Below are positions 4,119 through 5,990 of a stretch of 5,990 nucleotides of DNA, piece by piece. Position 1 is the first letter of the stretch. Every line of letters begins with the position of its first letter. The position numbers were made by a program, and so were the translations under genes. The notes under the pieces were generated by a model that ran no database searches, was not told where the DNA came from, and saw only the letters and a program-made list of their open reading frames with translations. The DNA lies in contig CP033785.1 of NCBI GenBank assembly GCA_003955985.1, forward strand, positions 1 to 5,990, given 5' to 3'. The stretch comes from Corynebacterium jeikeium. Lineage in GTDB: Bacteria > Actinomycetota > Actinomycetes > Mycobacteriales > Mycobacteriaceae.

Positions 4119-5607
4119 ATTTCATCCACGCGGTCGCGGCGGTGGCGCCGGGCCGGTGGACTATCTGCTGGGTAAAGACCGGCAGCGTGAAGGCGCCACC
4201 GTCCTGCAGGGGAAGCCGGAAGAAGTCCGGGAGCTGATTGACGCGTCGCCTTACGTTAAGAAATACACCTCCGGCGTCCTGTCGTTTGCGGAGGCCGATC
4301 TGCCTCCCGGCCAGCGGGAAAAACTGATGGCCAGCTTCGAGCGGGTTCTGATGCCCGGACTCGATAAAGATCAGTACAGCATTCTGTGGGTGGAGCACGC
4401 TGACAAGGGGCGTCTGGAGCTGAACTTTCTGATCCCCAATACCGAGCTGCTGACCGGCAGACGGCTCCAGCCGTATTACGATCGCGCCGACCGTCCACGC
4501 ATCGATGCCTGGCAGACCATCGTGAACGGCAGACTGGGGCTGCACGACCCGAACGCACCGGAGAACCGGCGGGCACTGGTCACACCGTCTGCACTGCCTA
4601 AAGCGAAGCAGGAGGCTGCAGAAGCGATTACACGCGGTCTGCTTGCTCTTGCCTCATCCGGGGAGCTGAAAACCCGTCAGGATGTCACTGAGGCGCTGGA
4701 AAGCGCAGGTTTTGAGGTGGTCCGCACCACAAAAAGCAGTATCAGCATTGCCGACCCGGACGGGGGGCGAAACATCCGACTGAAGGGAGCCATTTATGAA
4801 CAGTCTTTTAACGCTGGCGAAGGACTTAGAGCAGAAATCGAAAGCGCAGCAGCAGAATACCGGCGAGATGCTGAAAGCCGCATTCAGCGAGCACGAGAAA
4901 TCTGTAAAAGCGGAACTGAACGAAAGCGCGAAGAGAATCAGCGCCGCCATCCTCGACCACGACCGGAAACTGTCCTCAGCCATGAGCCAGCGCACGAAAG
5001 GCATGGTGCGCATGGTCAGCCAGACGTGGCTGACCATCGTCCTGGTCTCCGCGCTGCTGATCGCCTCGAGCGCGGGCATTCTGTGGTGGCAGGGGCAGCA
5101 GATACTCGACAACTACACGACCATCCGGGAGCAGAAGAGCACGCAGGCCATGCTGTCAGAGAGGAACAGCGGCGTGCAGCTCTCGACCTGCGGCGAGCAG
5201 AGACGCCGCTGCGTGAAGGTGAACCCGGAAGCGGGACGGTTCGGAGAGGATTCGAGCTGGATGATACTGGCGGGGAAATAGCACATGACGGAGCTGGAAA
5301 AACAGTTGCTGAGCGCATTAGAGCAGCTACAGCAGGACTACTCGAAAAGGCTGGACGAGTGGGAGAGCGCCTTCGCGGAATGGCGGACGATGTCTGGTCT
5401 TATGCTACGGGAGAACGCAGCGCTGAGCGAGCGCGTCACGGGCTTGAGCAGGCAGGTGCAGAGTTTGAGCGAGCAGCTGCGCCGGTTGTCGAGCGACTGA
5501 ATGCCGTCGAGCTGCACCGGGAGCAGGAGCGCGTGGTGCAGCATCAGAAAGCGCTGGAGCTGGAGCGATCTCAGCGACAGCGGACGTATAACAGCCCTTC
5601 ACTGTGA
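4108..5607 (+). CDS. mobA: MobA/MbeA relaxase, ColE1 HEN type (complete, mob copy 2)
   Basis: This 499-residue relaxase (ColE1 MbeA is about 517) cuts oriT, stays bound to the 5' end and is carried into the recipient. The start MIVKFHPRGRGGG at 4108 is preferred over the in-frame ATG at 4057: GAAAGGA lies eight bases upstream and it matches MbeA. Tyr19 in GPVDYLLG is the expected nucleophile. His97, Glu104 and Asn106 in HADKGRLELN give the HEN metal site that replaces the usual three histidines in MbeA-type MOB_P relaxases. The conserved YYDRADRPRIDAWQ follows near residue 130. The catalytic domain occupies about residues 1-230; from residue 230 on the DNA also encodes mobB and mobD, and the MobA sequence there becomes Arg/Glu-rich and poorly constrained. 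The reading frame is intact, with stops TGA TAA at the end. Confidence 0.95.
   Translation: MIVKFHPRGRGGGAGPVDYLLGKDRQREGATVLQGKPEEVRELIDASPYVKKYTSGVLSFAEADLPPGQREKLMASFERVLMPGLDKDQYSILWVEHADKGRLELNFLIPNTELLTGRRLQPYYDRADRPRIDAWQTIVNGRLGLHDPNAPENRRALVTPSALPKAKQEAAEAITRGLLALASSGELKTRQDVTEALESAGFEVVRTTKSSISIADPDGGRNIRLKGAIYEQSFNAGEGLRAEIESAAAEYRRDAESRIQRAREICKSGTERKREENQRRHPRPRPETVLSHEPAHERHGAHGQPDVADHRPGLRAADRLERGHSVVAGAADTRQLHDHPGAEEHAGHAVREEQRRAALDLRRAETPLREGEPGSGTVRRGFELDDTGGEIAHDGAGKTVAERIRAATAGLLEKAGRVGERLRGMADDVWSYATGERSAERARHGLEQAGAEFERAAAPVVERLNAVELHREQERVVQHQKALELERSQRQRTYNSPSL
4796..5281 (+). CDS. mobB: MobB/MbeB mobilization accessory protein (copy 2)
   Basis: This 161-residue protein is embedded in mobA in the +1 frame with AAGGGAG six bases before the ATG. 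It has the MbeB N-terminus (MNSLLTLAKDLEQKSKAQ) and one membrane helix at about 78-98 (TWLTIVLVSALLIASSAG then ILWW). In ColE1 this protein assists relaxosome delivery and probably acts at the inner membrane. Compared with copy 1, residues 1-50 and 77-106 are close, but the tail (from about 118) is quite different and has two Cys (132, 139) that copy 1 lacks. Confidence 0.9.
   Translation: MNSLLTLAKDLEQKSKAQQQNTGEMLKAAFSEHEKSVKAELNESAKRISAAILDHDRKLSSAMSQRTKGMVRMVSQTWLTIVLVSALLIASSAGILWWQGQQILDNYTTIREQKSTQAMLSERNSGVQLSTCGEQRRRCVKVNPEAGRFGEDSSWMILAGK
5285..5500 (+). CDS. mobD: MobD/MbeD mobilization/entry-exclusion-type protein (copy 2)
   Basis: This 71-residue protein begins three bases after the mobB stop, in the same frame as mobB and inside mobA. 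GGGGAAA just upstream is the likely ribosome site. It is an acidic then basic Leu/Gln-rich helix (MTELEKQLLSALEQLQQDY) with coiled-coil character and no membrane segment. Twelve of 71 residues differ from copy 1, chiefly in the middle (residues 35-59). The Cys37 of copy 1 is Ser here. Family knowledge places MbeD in mobilization and possibly exclusion. Confidence 0.9.
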   Translation: MTELEKQLLSALEQLQQDYSKRLDEWESAFAEWRTMSGLMLRENAALSERVTGLSRQVQSLSEQLRRLSSD

Positions 5608-5623
5608 TAACCTGATAAAACGG

Positions 5624-5653
5624 GGCTTTCGGCGGACATCTGCGCTGAAAGCC
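5624..5653 (+). terminator. Stem-loop after the mob operon
   Basis: GGCTTTCGGCG (5624-5634) pairs with CGCTGAAAGCC (5643-5653), 11 pairs with one G-T, around an 8-base loop. It starts 17 bases after the mobA stop. There is no T-run, so it is a weak intrinsic terminator at best, or protects the 3' end of the mob transcript. Confidence 0.45.
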
Positions 5654-5660
5654 GGAGCCA

Positions 5661-5694
5661 TTCACCCGACTGCATAGCCATGCAGCCGGGTGAA
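5661..5694 (+). terminator. Nested hairpin upstream of Xer site 2
   Basis: TTCACCCG (5661-5668) pairs with CGGGTGAA (5687-5694), and CTGCAT (5670-5675) with ATGCAG (5680-5685), separated by one A/C mismatch and closed by loop AGCC. The 14-pair stem is followed by ATTTAT, which could allow termination of the mob transcript. The CTGCAT/ATGCAG core resembles the stem-loop at 1066-1088, again about 90 bases before a Xer site, so it may instead belong to the Xer accessory region. TGAAATTTAT (5691-5700) is a tentative partial ArgR box. Confidence 0.55.
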
Positions 5695-5785
5695 ATTTAT
5701 CTGGCGCAGAATGCGCGGTTTAGCGGAGAGTTTGCTGCCGGTTTTACCGGGCTGACGCCGCATTTGTTCCGAACCCGTCCGGGGC

Positions 5786-5813
5786 GGTGCTGATAAGGGA
5801 TGTTATGGTAAAT
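5786..5813 (+). other. Xer recombination site 2 (cer-like), direct repeat of site 1
   Basis: XerC arm GGTGCTGATAA (5786-5796), centre GGGATG (5797-5802), XerD arm TTATGGTAAAT (5803-5813). The XerD arm and five of six central bases match site 1; the XerC arm differs at three bases (GGG CAA versus TGATAA in its second half). It has the same orientation and lies exactly 4600 bp from site 1. XerC/XerD acting on the pair would release a 4.6-kb circle carrying the PAS gene, oriV, oriT and mob copy 2. Confidence 0.85.
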
Positions 5814-5845
5814 GCGGCATTTTTTATTATATGGAGTGTATTTTT

Positions 5846-5990
5846 ATGAGAATTAAAAAGCCTCACCTTCGTCCGATAGTCATAACCTTGTCCGTTGGTG
5901 GGATTTTGTTAACTTCTATTTTTCTGATTGCCGTTATTATGGTTTTTCAGCGCGAAAATATAGAAAAAGATTTGCTTTATGCTAATTCAT
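5846..5990 (+). CDS. N-terminus of a membrane protein, cut by the window end
   Basis: The ATG at 5846 follows GGAG (5833-5836) and an in-frame ATG at 5831 has no ribosome site. The visible 48 residues begin MRIKKPHLRPIVITLSVGG and contain one hydrophobic helix (about 11-34, ending LIAVIMVF), then QRENIEKDLLYANS. A short basic cytoplasmic start, one membrane helix and a helical exit is the layout of a sensor whose next domain is periplasmic, such as a membrane diguanylate cyclase, an EAL protein or a chemoreceptor. That class is a guess; the family cannot be fixed from 48 residues. The gene is AT-rich compared with the mob genes and starts 33 bases after Xer site 2, the cargo position. Confidence 0.7.
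   Translation, partial: MRIKKPHLRPIVITLSVGGILLTSIFLIAVIMVFQRENIEKDLLYANS

Noticed and set aside
3994..4576. Minus-strand frames of 183 and 106 residues opposite mobC/mobA
   Set aside because: They are shadows of the well-supported relaxase genes in GC-rich DNA.
1..5607. Recent tandem duplication or simple plasmid dimer as the cause of two mob copies
   Set aside because: The copies differ at many bases and the sequences that follow them are unrelated, so they come from different plasmids.
1..5990. CRISPR array, tRNA, rRNA, insertion sequence or defence gene
   Set aside because: No regularly spaced repeats, RNA-gene landmarks, transposase motifs or nuclease/defence domains were seen on either strand.

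Overview
The window looks like part of a ColE1-family mobilizable plasmid of an enterobacterium (Klebsiella, Enterobacter or Escherichia type). The evidence is a ColE1/pMB1-type replication origin with divergent RNAI and RNAII, a pMB1-like bom/oriT with the nick sequence CTGG/CTTA, and a mobC-mobA-mobB-mobD cluster in which mobB and mobD lie inside mobA in another frame. There are also two Xer (cer-like) sites. No chromosomal gene or antibiotic-resistance gene is visible.

Layout. 1-828: the 3' part of one mobA with its embedded mobB and mobD (mob copy 1; its N-terminal half lies before the window). 829-1185: a possible 39-residue gene and two hairpins. 1186-1213: Xer site 1. 1214-1466: an inverted repeat abutting the Xer site and an orphan intrinsic terminator. 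1467-2777: a soluble PAS-PAS methyl-accepting-type signalling protein. 2825-3400: origin of replication with RNAI/RNAII. 3517-3745: a perfect 11-bp dyad, oriT and a second dyad. 3774-5607: a complete mobC-mobA-(mobB, mobD) operon (mob copy 2). 5624-5694: two stem-loops. 5786-5813: Xer site 2, in the same orientation as site 1. 5846-5990: start of a membrane protein cut by the window end.

How it fits together. Between the two Xer sites lies a 4600-bp segment that is by itself a complete small plasmid: one cargo gene, oriV, oriT, mobCABD and one Xer site. The flanks look like the ends of a second, related plasmid, because mob copy 1 is a diverged relative of copy 2 (the MobD proteins match at 59 of 71 residues) rather than a recent duplicate. 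The simplest reading is a cointegrate of two ColE1-like plasmids fused at their dimer-resolution sites. The two sites differ in the first base of the 6-bp central region and in the XerC arm, which may be why the fusion persists. Each Xer site is followed by a different gene (a PAS chemoreceptor-like protein; a membrane-anchored protein), so the sites may act as junctions where cargo is exchanged. The fusion model is inference; the sites, spacing and two mob copies are read directly from the sequence.
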